A DNA stretch of 64,000 bases from Nocardia fluminea (GTDB taxonomy: Bacteria > Actinomycetota > Actinomycetes > Mycobacteriales > Mycobacteriaceae), in assembly GCF_002846365.1 (NCBI RefSeq), contig NZ_PJMW01000002.1:4402001-4466000 (forward strand), in the 5' to 3' direction. Numbering within the stretch: position 1 is the stretch's first letter; every line of letters begins with the position of its first letter. This document shows, in pieces, positions 8,944-17,314 of the stretch. A program made the translations under genes and the position numbers. The notes beneath the pieces are model-generated. The model worked only from the letters and a program-made list of their open reading frames with translations. It did not search any database and was not told the DNA's origin.

Positions 8944-8968
8944 TTTTTACAACCCTCTCTTGTATAAA
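8944..8968 (-). promoter_or_regulatory. Second copy of the AT-rich palindromic operator
   Basis: Read on the minus strand, arms TTTATACA and TGTAAAAA are separated by 9 bp. The 14 bases TAGTTTATACAAGA are shared with the site at 5782-5806. It sits in the divergent intergenic region between the DUF2249-cupin gene and the small gene at 9095, and could control both. Confidence 0.55.
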
Positions 8969-9094
8969 CTAAACCGGTAGGACTCACCCGCCAAGCGGCA
9001 TCGGATATGACACACGTCTCCACCACAACCTGCGCGACGCGGGTCTCTGCATCAGCAGATATCAACAGCAGGCTCAGAGGAACGAAGGACTGCG

Positions 9095-9406
9095 ATGACC
9101 ACCGCAACAACTCCTGTCCCCACCCACCGCCCCGCGGTCCGGCGTAATCCACGGGCTGCGCACAGCGCGATCACCCGTCTGCGGAATACGGTGTGCGCCC
9201 TGCCGGCCCCCACGCTGCCTCACGACACGGTCCGTGCCACCACCGTGGACGATCTCGCCACCGTCGACATCATCGACTCACACACCCTGGCCGTCGTAGC
9301 CCGCCGCGACCGCCACATTCGCCCGATCGCCGCGCTGATCAGCCAGCAGTTTCCTGAGCTCACCGTCACCGTCATCCACAGCGCGATCCTCGTCTGCACC
9401 GCCTGA
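9095..9406 (+). CDS. Hypothetical protein, 103 aa
   Basis: The ATG is preceded by GAAGGA at a normal distance, and codon use is GC-rich at the third position. The first ~45 residues are basic and Thr/Pro/Arg-rich (MTTATTPVPTHRPAVRRNPR). The second half looks like a small folded domain (TVDIIDSHTLAVVARRDRHI, PIAALISQQFPELTVTVIHS). No signal peptide or membrane helix is seen. It is divergent from the DUF2249-cupin gene and shares the operator region with it, so it may belong to the same stress response. Family not recognised. Confidence 0.5.
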   Translation: MTTATTPVPTHRPAVRRNPRAAHSAITRLRNTVCALPAPTLPHDTVRATTVDDLATVDIIDSHTLAVVARRDRHIRPIAALISQQFPELTVTVIHSAILVCTA

Positions 9407-10181
9407 CACACCGCAGTCCCGATGGGCGCTACCAGTTCGCCGATACCGGTGAGCTCCCGCCCGGTCAACTACTTCCGGTCGGGCGTTGCCATTCAGGCCG
9501 GTCGCGATCCGACCGAGCGTCACTCTGCGCTCACGACGCTTCCAGTCGATGTTCACGATCTCTCGACGTCGGCATTGCGATCTGGACCGATGGTCACATC
9601 ACCGCAGTCGATGTGACTATCCTCGCTACAGGATGGGATTCGAACATCTTCTGCGTCAGCGGTATTGGCGCATTCGTGATGCGGTCGAGCATTCATAGCC
9701 AAGAATGTCGACCGCCCGTCCCGGACCGGGCTCCGTCGGACTCGAGCGCGGGGTCGCCAAGGTTGATCCCTGCTCGCTACCTTCACGTGTTCACCGTCCT
9801 CGGCGGCGGGGTCGCAGGGCAACGTCCGCTACGACAAATTGACAACTGCGGGGGCAAGGCGCTTGGGTTGAACAGGGCTGGGGCCGAATCCGCGCGTTGG
9901 ATTTCATTCCGCGGCCACCACCGCATTGATGACCCGTTCTACTGCGTCCAAGCATCAAGGACGCCGACGAGCCGGGGTGGTGTCGAGGGCAGATCGGCAA
10001 CTGCCGGCGCAACCCGTCCCCGTCCCCGTCCCGAGGTCGAGTCCCGTGAGGAACTGAACTTGATGTCGGGCAGTGGGACACCCAGGAGCTGGTCCGTCGG
10101 ATCGGAGTCCGACCGCGCACGTGCCCAACATCATCCACGCCGAATATCGCGGAGCTCGTCCACAGAGGATGTGTTTGGCCC
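9407..10181 (+). other. Gene-poor interval with a possible flavoprotein fragment
   Basis: No intact gene is supported here. Around 9565-9660 one plus-strand frame reads LDVGIAIWTDGHITAVDV followed by TILATGWDSNIF. This resembles the late nucleotide-binding motif of flavin-dependent monooxygenases. It lacks a start and runs into unlikely sequence after about 45 residues, so at best it is a relic. The rest (about 9720-10180) shows only shadow frames. Confidence 0.3.
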
Positions 10182-10514
10182 CTAGCCCAGCTTCGCGACG
10201 GTCAGCAACACTGCCGCATCGTCGAGGGCTTCCAGCGAATGGCGCATGTTAGGCACGGTCAGCAGGTCTCCAGACCGACCTTCCCAGCTGTTCTGGCCTG
10301 CAGTGAGCCGGACCCGTCCGTGTAGGACGTGAACAGTTGCCTCGCCCGGGTTTTCGTGCTCGTCGAGACGTTGTCCCGCCGCCAATGCGATCAAGGTTTG
10401 GCGCAGAACGTGCTCATGACCGCCGTAGATCGTGCGCGCGCTTCGACCACTCGATGCGGTGCCGGCAAGCTCGAGTTGCTCGCGCGCCAAGGCTGTCAAG
10501 GACATCTTCTCCAT
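10182..10514 (-). CDS. Single-domain cupin protein
   Basis: A 110-residue small beta-barrel: HVLRQTLIALAAGQRLDEHE gives cupin motif 1 (LDEHENPGEATVHVLHGRV) and GDLLTVPNMRHSLEALDDAA gives motif 2. Histidines and glutamate that could bind a metal are visible (DEHENP, MRHSL). An AGAAAGGAA stretch precedes the ATG. Proteins of this kind often accompany hmp/nsrR or anaerobic genes and may sense or scavenge. The substrate cannot be told from sequence. It is transcribed away from the DUF2798 gene. Confidence 0.75.
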   Translation of the reverse strand: MEKMSLTALAREQLELAGTASSGRSARTIYGGHEHVLRQTLIALAAGQRLDEHENPGEATVHVLHGRVRLTAGQNSWEGRSGDLLTVPNMRHSLEALDDAAVLLTVAKLG

Positions 10515-10913
10515 CGTGCATTCCTTTCTCGTGGATCTTCAGCTCACCGTCATCGCCGGAGATCACCTGCAGCCGAAAGCTTCGAGGTTCCGCCACCACG
10601 CTACCGAGTCCAGCTCTAGCCCAGCGTCTCCGAGCTGTGCAACGTTGTGACTCCTCGCGCGGGGCTGAACGAGCACCAGGTCATGTTCTTGTTTGCATCA
10701 AGCTATCGGCACCAGGCAGAGGGTGCGGCATCCATCTCCGGCGCGCAGAAGCCCACACGCTGGGGCCGCAGGAACGAGTTGACCATGTGCTCGCCGTTGG
10801 CCTGTGTTTAACATCGAGATCGCGATCTCACATGCCGTCAGCGTTCACGTCAATCAACGCTCCGGCCCACTTCCCGGTGGAGCCGTTGCCTGATGACCGT
10901 TTACGGAGCAACG
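10515..10913. other. Intergenic region, nothing recognised
   Basis: Between the divergent cupin and DUF2798 genes there are only overlapping low-quality frames on both strands. No conserved motif, RNA or repeat was noticed. Promoters for both genes must lie here. Confidence 0.4.
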
Positions 10914-11138
10914 ATGTCTTCCTTCAAGCTTCGCGCCCGCGCCGCCGGTGTGGTTCTGCCACTGCGGCTTTCGCTGCTCATGACCTGTCTGGTCTCGCTG
11001 ATCAGCACCCTCATGAGCGACAGCGTGAACGCCGTCCTGTGGCTGCGCTCCTGGCCGATCGCGTTCCCTATCCCGCTACTCGTTCTGCCGATCGTCCGCC
11101 GACCCACGGCGCTACTGGTCCGACCAGCACGTCCATGA
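10914..11138 (+). CDS. DUF2798-type small membrane protein
   Basis: The start at 10914 is chosen because GGAG lies six bases upstream. The 74 residues contain two transmembrane helices: VVLPLRLSLLMTCLVSLIST and a second around WLRSWPIAFPIPLLVLPIVR. The short linker and the W(L/S)RSWP-(I/V)AFP motif between them are typical of DUF2798. Function of the family is unknown; members sit in the inner membrane. It is followed 82 bp later by a GNAT gene on the same strand. Confidence 0.7.
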   Translation: MSSFKLRARAAGVVLPLRLSLLMTCLVSLISTLMSDSVNAVLWLRSWPIAFPIPLLVLPIVRRPTALLVRPARP

Positions 11139-11220
11139 ACGTCGAGTGGCCGTCACCTACCCATGGCGGCGAGCACTCGCCCGGAAATTATCCGTGTGAC
11201 AAACCCGGCGATCCTCGACC

Positions 11221-11733
11221 ATGCTCGACCGCATGCTGATTCGCACAGGTGGCTCCGCCGACGCTGCGGCCATCGCCGCTCTCCATACCGCCAGTTGGCG
11301 CATCGCCTACGCGGGCATCTTTCCTGACGAGTACCTCGACGGCCCGGTCGACGCGGATCACGCCACCCGGTGGCGCATGCTGTTGTCCGAGCCGGTCACG
11401 GCGGGTGTGTTCGTTGCCGAGGAAGACTCAACCGTCGTCGGGTTCGCCTATTTCCGTCCGACCGAAAATGGCAGAGTCCTACTCGACAACCTCCACGCAC
11501 ACCCCGATGCGCACGGCGGCGGTATCGGCACCGGCCTCATCGAGTCGGGCCTGAGCTGGTCGGCCGCTACCTACCCCGACCGCCCGGTCTACCTGGAGGT
11601 TCTTACTGCGAACACACCCGCCATCAAGTTCTACGAGAGTAGGGGCTGGCACCGAACCGGTTCCGGCACCGTCACATTCGAGGCGGGATTCACTGTCCCC
11701 GAATACGAGTACACCTGGCAGCCGACGGGGTGA
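11221..11733 (+). CDS. GNAT family N-acetyltransferase
   Basis: This probably transfers an acetyl group from acetyl-CoA to an amine substrate in the cytoplasm. The N-terminal part AIAALHTASWRIAYAGIFPD is typical of the family. Motif A (HAHPDAHGGGIGTGLIESGL type, here ending GGGIGTGLIE) binds the pyrophosphate of CoA, and motif B is VYLEVLTANTPAIKFYESRG. Length of 170 is normal. ATG at 11221 or 11233 are both possible. The substrate cannot be predicted, and no link to the nsrR-hmp pair beyond proximity is evident. Confidence 0.88.
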   Translation: MLDRMLIRTGGSADAAAIAALHTASWRIAYAGIFPDEYLDGPVDADHATRWRMLLSEPVTAGVFVAEEDSTVVGFAYFRPTENGRVLLDNLHAHPDAHGGGIGTGLIESGLSWSAATYPDRPVYLEVLTANTPAIKFYESRGWHRTGSGTVTFEAGFTVPEYEYTWQPTG

Positions 11734-11941
11734 GCGGGGTGTGACGGCGTCGGCCACTGAGGTGGTCCACGCGCGACGATGGGCACCGACCAACCTAGGC
11801 CAGCGCTCATCGGCGCTAACGCTGATCAGGCGTTGACGGCGGCAGCCACGTCGAATCGCCTGACCTGTGCGCACATCCAGCCGCGCGTAACACCCGTCAC
11901 AAAATTAGTATCCTATTTGCGAATTAAAGTACGGTCTGGTC

Positions 11942-12415
11942 ATGCAGCTCACCCGCTTCACCGACCTCGGACTGCGGATTGTCATGCGGCTCGCTGTGGC
12001 CGCCGACGGTGAACGCCCCGGAAGCCGAAGCATCGCCGACGAACTGTCGGTGTCCTACGCACATGCGACGAAAGTGATCACCCGACTCTCCGAACTCGGC
12101 ATCGTCGATGCACGACGCGGACGTGGAGGTGGCCTGGCCATCACCGAACTCGGGCACACCGCCTCGGTGGGATGGCTCGCGCGCCGCCTCGAAGGTGACG
12201 CGGAAGTGGTCGAATGCGACGGCGCCAATCCGTGCCCGCTGCGGGCGGGTTGCCTGCTGCGCTCGGCGCTGCGCCACGCCCAGGAAGCCTTCTTCGAGTC
12301 ACTGGACGCTCTCACCATCGCAGACCTCACCCGGGCGCCCACCGGAACCATCCTGCTCGCCCTGCCCCAGCCGGTCGGCGCAGTCACCCGCATTTCTTCA
12401 ACGATCGGAAAATGA
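11942..12415 (+). CDS. nsrR: Rrf2-family NO-sensing repressor NsrR
   Basis: This DNA-binding repressor loses operator affinity when its [4Fe-4S] cluster reacts with nitric oxide. Residues 1-75 form the Rrf2 winged helix (MQLTRFTDLGLRIVMRL, HATKVITRLSELGIV, RRGRGGGLAIT). Cys92, Cys98 and Cys104 lie in VECDGANPCPLRAGC, and Asp8 is present. These match the four cluster ligands known from Streptomyces coelicolor NsrR. The upstream 50 bp are strikingly AT-rich and probably hold promoter and operator. The stop is followed one base later by the hmp start, so it controls its own operon with hmp. Confidence 0.93.
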   Translation: MQLTRFTDLGLRIVMRLAVAADGERPGSRSIADELSVSYAHATKVITRLSELGIVDARRGRGGGLAITELGHTASVGWLARRLEGDAEVVECDGANPCPLRAGCLLRSALRHAQEAFFESLDALTIADLTRAPTGTILLALPQPVGAVTRISSTIGK

Positions 12416-12416
12416 C

Positions 12417-13640
12417 ATGCTCTCGCCCACTGCGACCGAGATGATCCGCGCGACCCTGCCCGTAGTCGGCGCCGCCATCGAAGACATCACAACGCTGTTC
12501 TACCGCAAGATGTTCGCTGCCCACCCCGAACTCGAACGCGACCTGTTCAACCGCGGAAACCAGAAGCAAGGCAACCAGCAGAAGGCGCTCGCCGGAGCCG
12601 TCGCCGCCTTTGCGGCTCTTCAATTGGAGCCCGATCAGGCCCGTGTCGATCTGATCCTGTCGAGAATTGCCAACAAGCACGCGTCGTTGGGAATCGAGCC
12701 CGCACAGTATGCGATCGTGCACACGCACCTGTTCGCGGCCATCGCCGAGGTGCTCGGTGACGCCGTCACCCCCGAGGTCGCTGCTGCCTGGGACGAGGTG
12801 TACTGGCTGATGGCGCAGACACTGATCTCGATGGAAACCGGGCTCTACCAGGCTGCAGGTGTCGCGGTAGGCGATGTCTGGCGTCAGGTGCGTGTTCGCG
12901 ACCGCCGCCACGAGTCGGCCGATACGGTCTCCTTCGTGCTTGCCTCGGCAGACGGCGCACCCCTGCCTTCCTTTGCCCCGGGGCAATATCTGTCGGTGGG
13001 TGTCCATCTCGAAGATGGTGCACGGCAGATCCGTCAGTACAGTCTGTCCTCTGCACCCTCGCGCGATGACTGGCGGATCACCGTCAAGCGCGTGGACGCC
13101 CGGATCCTGGCGAACGAGTCGGTTGTCCCGGCTGGCGAAGTGTCGAACTTCTTGTTCCACAATGTTTTCGAAGGCGACCTGCTGAACGTCACCACGCCGT
13201 TCGGTGACCTGGTACTTCACGACGATGACGCGCCGTTGCTGCTGATCTCGGCCGGTATCGGCTGCACGCCGATGATGGGAATGCTCAGCCACCTCGCCGA
13301 AACCAATGACTCGCGTCCGGTCTCGGTGCTGCACGCCGACCGCTCACCCAGCAACCACGCTCACCGTGCCGAACTCACCGAACTGGTAGAACGCCTGCCG
13401 TTCGCGGTCATGCACCGCTGGTACGAGGACCTCGGCGCCCGCCGCCCCGAAGACGGCCTCCGGCAGGGCCGCGCCGACCTCGGTGAGATCACCATCGCAC
13501 CCGGCACCCGGGCCTACCTGTGCGGTCCTCTGCCGTTCATGCTCGGCATGCGTGAGGTGCTGCTCGCCAAGGACGTGGCACCCGAGAACATCCATTACGA
13601 GGTCTTCGGTCCCGACAGCTGGGCGACTGCCACCGTGTGA
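12417..13640 (+). CDS. hmp: Flavohaemoprotein, NO dioxygenase
   Basis: This enzyme converts nitric oxide and O2 to nitrate using NAD(P)H, FAD and haem. The 407 residues have three parts. The globin domain (1-140) has the distal Tyr in LFYRKMFAAHPEL and the proximal His in NKHASLGIEPAQY. The FAD-binding barrel (~150-255) has RQYSLSSAPS. The NAD-binding domain has LISAGIGCTPMMGML and ends YEVFGPDSW. The ATG at 12417 lies one base after the nsrR stop; the longer open frame upstream is a shadow of nsrR. The nsrR-hmp pair is a classic NO-detoxification operon. Confidence 0.97.
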   Translation: MLSPTATEMIRATLPVVGAAIEDITTLFYRKMFAAHPELERDLFNRGNQKQGNQQKALAGAVAAFAALQLEPDQARVDLILSRIANKHASLGIEPAQYAIVHTHLFAAIAEVLGDAVTPEVAAAWDEVYWLMAQTLISMETGLYQAAGVAVGDVWRQVRVRDRRHESADTVSFVLASADGAPLPSFAPGQYLSVGVHLEDGARQIRQYSLSSAPSRDDWRITVKRVDARILANESVVPAGEVSNFLFHNVFEGDLLNVTTPFGDLVLHDDDAPLLLISAGIGCTPMMGMLSHLAETNDSRPVSVLHADRSPSNHAHRAELTELVERLPFAVMHRWYEDLGARRPEDGLRQGRADLGEITIAPGTRAYLCGPLPFMLGMREVLLAKDVAPENIHYEVFGPDSWATATV

Positions 13641-13769
13641 GCCGCCCATCCGCACGACCGACAAGGGGCGGCAGAGCGGGTAGCCCGGCCTCGGACATTC
13701 GGACAGAATCCGCCGGACCCGTGTCCGGAGACGATGCTTGATTGGATCGCTCGACTTAGCCGGCAGTCA

Positions 13770-13958
13770 TCATCGGTGGGTGCTCTCGGCCGCGGTCAGC
13801 CAGTCGGCCACATTGCCCAAAGTGCCGAAGCACACAACCCGGAACGGGTTGTAAAGCTCCCACCCGGTGGGCGGTTCGTCGGACCACCTGATCGCCATCG
13901 AACGGCGCTTGGCCCGCTCGGTCAACTCGGCGGGTACGCGGCGGGTTGTGTCGTTCAT
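13770..13958 (-). CDS. 62-residue hypothetical protein, copy A
   Basis: The protein starts MNDTTRRVPAELTERAKRRS and continues with MAIRWSDEPP, WELYNPFRVVCFG and ADWLTAAE. It is basic at the N-terminus and aromatic in the middle. GAGGAG lies 12 bases upstream of the ATG. A near-identical copy occurs at 39435-39623, with only about four residue differences before the last few residues. Most nucleotide differences between copies fall at synonymous or flanking positions, which argues that the frame is translated. The conserved block also includes ~90 bp upstream. Family not recognised. Confidence 0.55.
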   Translation of the reverse strand: MNDTTRRVPAELTERAKRRSMAIRWSDEPPTGWELYNPFRVVCFGTLGNVADWLTAAESTHR

Positions 13959-14055
13959 CGGCTGTGCGGTCTCCTCGAGGGCGGTGAAGTGAGCGCCCAC
14001 GGCGCCGGTGACTGCTCGTCGGATCGGCGTCGTGCGGCGTGGCCATAACGCTAGG
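13785..14055. repeat. 270-bp dispersed repeat, copy A
   Basis: About 92-94% identical by eye to 39450-39723, in the same orientation. It contains the 62-residue ORF and its upstream region, ending in the shared string GGCGTGGCCATAACGCTA. No inverted repeats or transposase are attached. Confidence 0.75.
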
Positions 14056-14810
14056 AGTGGGGGCGACCGCGACAGAAGAATGTTGCGAAATGTTGCGCAA
14101 CTGTGAGCCATTGACCCATCCGCACCCCGGAGAGACCAGGATGAACGGGCAGCAGATCGCGCAACACCTTCGGGAGGGGTCCGTCATGAGTTTGTTGTTC
14201 GTCGCCTTGAACGCTTGTGGTGGAAGAATGACCATGGCCGCGGTCGTCGGGTTGATCTCCTCGGCCGTGTCGGGGCCCGATTGAGGGCGTAGCGTTCGCT
14301 TCCGCGATTCTCGTCGGTTGCGGTTCAAGCACGGGCGAAGCTGCGGCGTTCAAGTAGCGCGCAACGACCCGCACCTGTCTGAACGAATTCAGGGGCGGCT
14401 TCGTTCGGCTCGACTGCGCTGCAACACTTCCCGGCACCCTGGCGACGAGGCTGGCGGCCGACACATTGAAAGGTCGGCTGCGGATGCGAGGTCGATGTGG
14501 GGGCAAAGCAGGCTATGAACTTCCTGGAGAATCGAAAGCTGTCCCGCCCGCCCCACCGCCCCATCCATCAGGCACCGGCGTGAACCGGGCATTTATTCCG
14601 GTCGCGGCCCGGTACCGATTGAAGAGCGGGCTGGCTTCTCCCGGACCGCGAACGGGAGCGACCCGATATTCGCAGCGATGCCGAATCATCCGATATTCGA
14701 GGCTCGCGAGCCCGCGGACTGCTGGCAACCAACGATCAGACAGCTCCCGGCCGACACAAGCGGGGCGGACGACTGCGAAGTGGAAGACAGCTGCAGGCGA
14801 AGGTCAGAGT
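14056..14810. other. Gene-poor interval
   Basis: No supported gene in 755 bp. Frames on both strands are short, Arg/Pro-rich shadows without recognisable motifs or good ribosome sites. It separates repeat copy A from the sigma factor gene. Confidence 0.4.
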
Positions 14811-15608
14811 TCAGGCCGCGACCGTGAGGTGGTCATCGGTGGTCTGCGCACGCAGATCACCCAGCAGTCTGGTGAGTTTGCGTGACACGCTCATCTGGGA
14901 GATGCCGAGGTGTTGGGCGATCTCGCCTTGGGTGAGTGTGTCGTAAAACCGCCAGATCAACAGCTGCTGATCCTCGGACGACAACTGTGCCAACAAGGGT
15001 GCGACGGTGATCGTGTCTTCGGCCAGCTGGAAGCGGGGGTCCTCGTCGCCGAAGGTCTCGGCGATCGTCATGCTGGGATCGCCGTCGGTCTCGCGGGCGG
15101 GGGTGTCGAGGCTGCGTGTCTGGAACGCGTTGGCCGCCACCAGGGTGCGGGTGATATCGGTGACCGGAACATCGAGTTCGGTGGCGAGTTCTTGAGCGGT
15201 GGGGGAGCGGTGCAGGCGTCGGGTCAACTCGTCGGTCATCACCCTGACTTTGCCCTGGAGCTCCTTCTCGCGGCGCGGCACGTGCAAGGGCCAGATGTGG
15301 TCGCGGAAGTGTCTGCGTACTTCGCCCATGATGGTGGGGACCGCGAAACCCAAAAACGGTGATCCGGTACTCACGTCGTAGCGGTCGACTGCCATGACCG
15401 CGCCGAGGCGCGCGGTTTGGAGCAGGTCGTCGAAGATCTCGCCGCGGCCGACGTACTTGCGGGCGATGTTCTGGGCCAGCGGCAGGCAGATCTCGATGAT
15501 CTGGTCGCGCAGCGCGTCGTGTTCGCGGCTGCGCGGGTCGGTCAGCGCCAGGTGCACGAACAAGGGTTCGGGGTTTTCGTAGGTGGGGAGGGTGGCGGTG
15601 GTGGGCAT
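14811..15608 (-). CDS. SigF-type alternative sigma factor
   Basis: A 265-residue group 3 sigma factor that directs RNA polymerase to stress or developmental promoters. Region 2 is visible at 35-110 (LAQNIARKYVGRGEIFDDLL, QTARLGAVMAVDRYD, PFLGFAVPTIMGEVRRHFRD, then WPLHVPRR). Region 3 follows (LTRRLHRSPTAQELATEL). Region 4 holds LSSEDQQLLIWRFYDTLTQG, EIAQHLGISQMSVSRKLTRL. This order is that of SigF/SigB proteins. No anti-sigma factor gene lies immediately beside it, which is unusual for the class. A small membrane protein gene precedes it by 46 bp. Confidence 0.92.
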   Translation of the reverse strand: MPTTATLPTYENPEPLFVHLALTDPRSREHDALRDQIIEICLPLAQNIARKYVGRGEIFDDLLQTARLGAVMAVDRYDVSTGSPFLGFAVPTIMGEVRRHFRDHIWPLHVPRREKELQGKVRVMTDELTRRLHRSPTAQELATELDVPVTDITRTLVAANAFQTRSLDTPARETDGDPSMTIAETFGDEDPRFQLAEDTITVAPLLAQLSSEDQQLLIWRFYDTLTQGEIAQHLGISQMSVSRKLTRLLGDLRAQTTDDHLTVAA

Positions 15609-15654
15609 GCGGTTCAGCTCCTGGCGTTCGTAATGCTCAACGGGGGGAGGTGAG

Positions 15655-15870
15655 TTAGAGGCCGTTGAGGCCCAGCATTTTGGAGGACATCGTCATCGCC
15701 GCACCCAGACTGACGGCGCCGAAGAAGGCAAAGGTCAGCGACTCGGTCAAGGCGGTCATACCCAACAGAAAGAACACACAGGTCGCCAACATGATGGTGG
15801 TGCTGGTCAGATCCATGCTCGGCGTACTCGGTGCCCGATTACGTGAGTTGGTCATGAGTGAAGGGTTCAC
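15655..15870 (-). CDS. Small two-helix membrane protein
   Basis: Up to 71 residues (GTG 15870) or 66 (ATG 15855). Two hydrophobic segments are visible: STTIMLATCVFFLLGMTALT and SLTFAFFGAVSLGAAMTMSS. Codons are GC-rich at position three, and the stop lies 46 bp before the sigma factor start on the same strand, so the two may be cotranscribed. It is too short for a classical anti-sigma factor. A role in tethering or regulation is only a guess from context. Confidence 0.5.
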   Translation of the reverse strand: MNPSLMTNSRNRAPSTPSMDLTSTTIMLATCVFFLLGMTALTESLTFAFFGAVSLGAAMTMSSKMLGLNGL

Positions 15871-16125
15871 CGTTGTGGAGACGAATAAACCGGAACTGGT
15901 CGATGATGTTGATCCGGCGACAGTTCTCGGACTTCAGGGTTGAAACACCTGCCTGATGGGAAGAGGTCAGTTTCGGTCTGGCCCGAGACAGCGGCCGTGA
16001 CCCATTTCGAGTACCGCCTTAGCCACCGGTATGCCTTCGGAGTTCCGCTTGACCACCGCGAACACGCCGGCCCCTTGCTTTCTCGCCGGGCGAGCTGTCT
16101 GAGCATCGACGGGCCGAGGTGAGTA

Positions 16126-16340
16126 TCCGCACCGTTCACCGCCCGACGGCAATTTCGCCGTGCCTGTGAGGTCGACGAGGGTCGCGCCAGGAGCATTGGT
16201 CTGCACCGAGGAGATGCCCTTCTTCGCCGATTCCTTGGACTAATAGGCCTGCGACTGGGCGATGATTCCACCGTTGCCCGCTTTGAGCCGCCACCGGAAC
16301 TTGCCCGCGGGTCGTCGAAGAGCTCGAACTTTCCTGCCAT
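16126..16340 (-). pseudogene. YegP/DUF1508 protein, frameshifted
   Basis: The start MAGKFELFDD is typical of the YegP (DUF1508) family. After a one-base shift near 16310 the next frame gives AGKFRWRLKAGNGGIIAQSQ, AY, then a TAG stop, then SKESAKKGISSVQTNAPGAT and LVDLTGTAKL. The full family domain is about 60 residues, so nearly the whole protein can be traced across the lesions. The frameshift plus the in-frame stop make it non-functional as read. Family function is poorly known. Confidence 0.8.
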
Positions 16341-16475
16341 GACCGGGCCTCGCTTCATCCAAGGAAAACGCGCCTACCAGCGCAGAATAAGCCCGCACCG
16401 GTCCAGTGGGCGGCGCCCGCGCCGAGTATCCGTCGCCCGAGCGGAACGGCTCCGAGCCCGGATTAGGCTGATTTT

Positions 16476-16922
16476 GTGGGTCTTGCCGTGCCAGCAACGA
16501 TGTTGGCCAAACCCGTATGCAAACACGGCGACTCGATCTACCAACCCGGCCGCCGCTCCTCGGCCTGGACGAAAGTGGTCTCGAGTCTCACAACCGAGGC
16601 CGTCATCGTCGGCGCGGTCCCCGGCAACGGCGCCAACACCACGACCTTCGGCCGCCTCGTCCTCACCGCCCACACCCCGGCGGGCGTCTGCGCTGTATTG
16701 GCGGGGTCGGGACCGGCTTCTTCGCGGCGTATCCGCGCCGCGCTGGACAGGGTGCGCCGCGAGACCAGTCCGCTCGATGACCCGCCGCCGACGTCGGTCG
16801 CGCTGACCGCGTGGGGGTTCGAACTGGTCTTCGTCGACATCGAGTACCGCGAGATCAGCGGCGACGGACTGCTACGCCATCCCAGATTTGGATGGGGTTT
16901 GAGACTGACCGTTGACCGTTGA
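16476..16922 (+). pseudogene. ATP-dependent DNA ligase, C-terminal fragment
   Basis: The order of motifs matches the C-terminal part of LigC/LigD-like ATP-dependent ligases. The end of the adenylation domain reads CKHGDSIYQPGRRSSAWTKV. The oligonucleotide-binding domain reads AVIVGAVPGNG, then in another frame LRCIGGVGTGFF, then back in the first frame RRIRAALDRVRRETSPLDDP and FVDIEYREISGDGLLRHPRF. The catalytic lysine motif lies upstream and is absent. Two compensating shifts near 16690 and 16735 break the frame. It is a relic of a DNA-repair gene, perhaps brought here with other foreign fragments. Confidence 0.75.
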
Positions 16923-16930
16923 CTCGGCGA

Positions 16931-17092
16931 TGATGTGGTGATCCGCCAGGCGGTTCCGTTGACGGTAGGGATGAGGTCGTCGCGACGGTGGGTGGCGCAG
17001 TATCCGTTGATCCAGGTAACGAGGGAGTTGAGGTGGTCGTTCGTCGTAATCGTCCGTAGCGCGTATTCTCGGGGTTCTTGGTCAGGGAGGCA
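16931..17092 (-). pseudogene. Possible tyrosine recombinase fragment
   Basis: About 54 residues (ALRTITTNDHLNSLVTWINGYC, split here as ALRTITTNDHLN and SLVTWINGYCATHRRDD, then IPTVNGTAWRITTS) resemble the middle of actinobacterial phage-type integrases. In those proteins this stretch precedes the catalytic His-x-x-Arg region. The match breaks off where the DNA ligase fragment begins, and neither start nor catalytic Tyr is present. I am only moderately confident of the family. Confidence 0.4.
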
Positions 17093-17314
17093 GGCCTGTA
17101 TCCGCCGGTGAATTCTGTTGCGGCGAAAAGATATTCGACTCCAGCTGGTTGGAGCTGTTCGAGAACGCGGATGGCCCGCGCGGCAGGCGCGCCGCCGATC
17201 CATGTTGCCCGAACCCCGCGGTGATCTCTTTCGACTTGAACACGAGGCCGACGACCTTGTAGCGATAGATCCGGCCCGTGTCGTCGCGCTGAACGGACAG
17301 ACAGCTGCGCCGCG

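Noticed and set aside
10337..11239. 300-aa plus-strand frame across the cupin and DUF2798 genes
   Set aside because: It overlaps two better-supported genes in other frames and has no recognisable domain.
11895..11941. A defined NsrR operator upstream of nsrR
   Set aside because: The region is AT-rich and suggestive, but the best inverted repeat has too many mismatches to call.
12108..12416. N-terminal extension of the hmp frame
   Set aside because: It overlaps nsrR in another frame; flavohaemoproteins start at the globin domain, matching ATG 12417.
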